DNA from: Dipetalonema caudispina
Taxonomy: Eukaryota; Nematoda; Chromadorea; Rhabditida; Onchocercidae
Direction of reading: 5' to 3'
Length of the DNA stretch: 64,000 nucleotides
Assembly (NCBI GenBank): GCA_013365325.1
Contig: JABVXV010000164.1
Location: 1-64,000, forward strand
In this document: piece by piece, positions 61,201 to 64,000 of the stretch
Layout of the letters: every line of letters begins with the position of its first letter
Numbering within the stretch: the stretch's first letter is position 1
Position numbers and translations under genes: made by a program
Notes under the pieces: generated by a model
What the model saw: the letters and a program-made list of their open reading frames with translations, nothing else
Told to the model about the DNA's origin: nothing
Database searches by the model: none

Positions 61201-64000
61201 TCTCTTTGCACATATTATCCTGATCACATACACGGGCATATCTATAAACAAACTGAAGTATAAACCTGATTAAGTGATGAAAAACGTAGGCTTGCTTCGG
61301 GATAAAATATTCAGTAAAAGTAAGTATAATTACAACATAGCTTAAGATCAAAATGACAGAATATAAATGTGTAAAGTACCATCATTTGGCCCGCGTGATT
61401 CAAACAAAGAATTCGGAATGAATTAAGCAGTAAATTAGAAGCTTCTGCTAGTTTCTTCTTGAAGATGCCGATCGTAGTATCGTAACTTAGGCGAAATGCA
61501 TAACGTATGGGGATTTGTCCATCACGCTTGACCACTGCAATAAACAATGCGATAGATTATATCTTCAGTATAAAACAATATTAAAAAGTAATTAGTAACC
61601 AATGAAGTAAACAAAAACTCACCAACAATCGAGATAAGGAGCAAGTGATCAATAGGTATGGGCAGTTGCAAACAAGTGAAAGCGTCAAATCTGAAATGAC
61701 TAGTTTTAGGAAAAAAACGTATATTCAAACGAGATTGTTATACTGATGACGAAAATAAGCAGATGAAAAGCCATCTTACCTGCATGATATGGCATTACAA
61801 TTTAAGCAAGTAAGCGTAGAACGCAACTGGCCGGTGAACAAATCAACAATGATACTTTTATCTCGTTTTAAGTGTGCATCCCAAGCCTAAAAAATATAAT
61901 ACCATATCACCTAGAAAAGAGCGAGAAATGTATAAGCTACTCTGGAATCAAAATAAATATTATCAAATCTTACTACTATTTTCACTTCATTCATGCTTTG
62001 AATTAAACTATGCTTTTTTTATATAATTTATTCCGAGCAAAACATAGCAATTGAAAACTAAAGCAAAATACCTCTTTGGCAACGATAGAATCTGCACGGC
62101 CATCGCTATCGTTGAGTTCGATGAAGGGTTTGTTTTCAATCTGATTCAAATCCTCATGCAGTAAATCCAGCAAAATTGATAAGAACTCTTGACAATCATG
62201 TTGTGATCGTTCAGCAAATATTGGGCCAGCACATCTAATCGCATCCTGAGAAAACAGAAATCACGGTCACCATTCATTTCGAAATACTCGTCCTCTAACG
62301 AATTTTTGTATTTCAAAAAGAATAGAGTCGAGTTAACCTAGGAGGATAACATAAGTTCTGCTGAATGATACGCATAATACAGTTTTACTGAATAAAAGGA
62401 ATGCAGAAAAAGAACTTGATGTCAGGTATTAGAGGCAGCTCTCTTAAAAAAATCATCGAAAAGGTCAAGAAAAGCTTATTTTGCAAATATGAGCATAAAA
62501 TAATAATTAATCAAACAAAAAGAAAAAAATGGATGAAGTATACTGCAAATACATCACACCTTTTCACTTTATTATTGAAAACACTTCTGCACTCTTCAGA
62601 AGGGGGTGAGATTAAAAGAGTGTTATCGAATTAGGCATGCGCATAATCCAAATCAACAGGTTTAACGAGACTAGCATCCCTTTTTTTGCTTCAATCAACA
62701 TTCAGGAATTCAAAATATATTTGTAAGTTTCATATCAGTAAAAGAATATAATGTATGACGATAGAAAAGCTTAAGAAATATATTACGAACTGTTATAAGG
62801 AAAGAAACTTTTAAACGTTCCAGCCAAAAGGTTCAACAAAGAAAGGCAAATAATTCTTACGCGTAATTTAATAGGTGCAATATTGCGTTTTTTACCGGAC
62901 CATAACTCTTTAACAACGTTCGCATATTCCGTAGCTACCACTCCTTTTGATTTTAACCTTCAAAAAATAAAAGTAAAGAAAAAACCAAAAAAACAATATT
63001 TTGAACTAATCACACATTTTTCGTATCAAAAACAATATTAACCCTTTCATATCATCTTTGTATCGGCCTTCAAGAAAATAATTTGTAAGCGGTCGTGTAT
63101 TACTGAGACATTGCAGAGCACTATTCATGTAGCATGTGTTACCCATATTATACAATCCAGTGATGCCAAGAATACATGATGAATCCGAATTATCCGCAGT
63201 ATAACCTTCAGCACTACTGTTTTCCAAACAACTAACCTCTTCCGGCCAACTCATGTCAGCATTACGTAATTCCAGAAGTAACTGAAATTTCACTCAGATG
63301 AAACAGTACATTTAATGCAATAAAATTGCTTGTCTTGGATGCTGTGATCCACAGCTGTATGACTACTTAATCTTTTTTGCATCCACAATACACGAGATCT
63401 ATCTGCGCTGCTACACTTTTAAACTCAACCACTTCAATGTTGCACACCTGCACACTACGTTTATAAAGATGATTATTGCATATTTATATAAAAATATCCT
63501 GTAATGCATTATTCTATATTTTATTATTATACTAACGGAATAAGCTGAAGAAAACCGCACAGCTATCCAAAAAACATACAGTAACATACTTGTGCACTCT
63601 GTTGAATTTTGAGATCATTAAGAGTAACTGAATCATTGTCAAGTAACCGCTTGCACGGTGAACCATCAATTTCAACAGTCCATAAACGAGCTGACTCGAC
63701 ATCACTTATGTGCAGCTGATGCGCCAGAAGTTCAAGCAATTCCTCAACAGTACAAATACGTGATTCCGACACTACACACCACGGTAATCTGCGAAGAGAA
63801 GATTCTTTATTCCATTCTGCAAGGCGAAAATTCAAACAGGAATTAATTTTAAATTTAAGAAACAATTAAATTTCTCATCGCTATACAAGAATTTATTTCT
63901 AAGAATGGTTTCTTCCATTTATTGAATACCTTACCAGACGTTATGAATAGAAAATAAAAGTAACACAGTATAGTGAAGCCATGGTCACAATAATTCACAA
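58265..64000 (-). CDS. cyk-3: Ubiquitin-specific protease, USP32/CYK-3-like (5' end missing)
   Basis: Cysteine protease that removes ubiquitin from substrates. Sixteen exons read in frame, 5' to 3': 63998-63935 (start outside window), 63816-63590, 63281-63043, 62957-62861, 62245-62072, 61886-61780, 61690-61623, 61534-61380, 61064-60906, 60588-60505, 60296-60178, 59931-59724, 59306-59121, 58786-58628, 58504-58415, 58330-58265; about 733 residues seen. Order: ubiquitin-like region (LWTVEIDGS...LKIQ), [13 protein letters not shown], Cys box [13 protein letters not shown] (Cys codon 63132-63134), [23 protein letters not shown] finger, a second ubiquitin-like stretch ([16 protein letters not shown]), [38 protein letters not shown], His box [10 protein letters not shown] (58475-58477), FNDSRC, and end [11 protein letters not shown]. 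WCxxC..FCRGC with [14 protein letters not shown] marks the USP32 class. Vertebrate USP32 has a long Ser-rich insert and a C-terminal tail, both absent here. N-terminal EF-hand and DUSP domains, if present, lie beyond the window. Confidence 0.9.

Noticed and set aside
63658..63846. 62-codon plus-strand frame
   Set aside because: Antisense to the USP ubiquitin-like exon 63590-63816.
1..64000. CRISPR arrays, bacterial insertion sequences, Wolbachia-derived inserts, LTR or reverse-transcriptase genes
   Set aside because: No spaced direct repeats, no transposase or polymerase motifs and no bacterial-type long frames were seen; short tandem repeats explain the repetitive parts.

Overview
The window looks like a nematode nuclear genome, most likely a filarial or other spirurid worm. 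The reasons are very AT-rich non-coding DNA with many poly-A/poly-T runs, small genes cut by many introns with TTTCAG/TTTTAG acceptors, and extra acceptor-like sites a few to a few tens of bases before start codons that fit spliced-leader trans-splicing. Exon-by-exon conceptual translation gives recognisable animal proteins. Species cannot be fixed from sequence alone. Gene identities rest on remembered family sequences, not on a database search.

Layout. 1-5,985: no gene seen. 6,024-14,484 (+): CDK5 activator of the p35 family, six exons with very long introns. 17,435-17,785: a TACA microsatellite broken by a 100-N assembly gap. 18,464-22,512 (+): a MADF-domain protein, nine exons. 23,213-23,500 (+): a doubtful small ORF. 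25,894-29,898 (-): two tandem secreted cysteine-rich proteins of three-finger (Ly6/activin-receptor ectodomain-like) pattern. 31,466-33,693 (+): pyridoxine-5'-phosphate oxidase. 36,176-38,468 (+): ARPC4, a subunit of the Arp2/3 complex. 39,379-40,756 (+): EMC7, ER membrane protein complex subunit 7. 42,541-44,716 (+): ARL6/BBS3 small GTPase. 48,949-54,894 (+): a Caudal-class homeobox gene (PAL-1/CDX). 58,265-64,000 (-): a USP32/CYK-3-like ubiquitin protease, 5' end outside the window.

The genes do not form one pathway. They are mostly conserved housekeeping or developmental genes (actin nucleation, membrane protein insertion, vitamin B6 metabolism, ciliary traffic, posterior patterning, deubiquitination). 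From memory, several C. elegans orthologues lie on chromosome III, with arl-6 and pal-1 on one cosmid and arx-6 and emc-7 on another, so the block may preserve old linkage. The most lineage-specific part is the tandem cysteine-rich pair. I found no CRISPR array, no intact transposon and no clearly novel multi-gene system. The best leads are the tandem secreted paralogues, an 11-base motif placed 409-447 bp before two neighbouring genes (with a weaker copy 423 bp before a third), a probable GC-AG intron in EMC7, an Ala at an FMN-binding Arg position in PNPO, and a few hairpins and tRNA-like segments.
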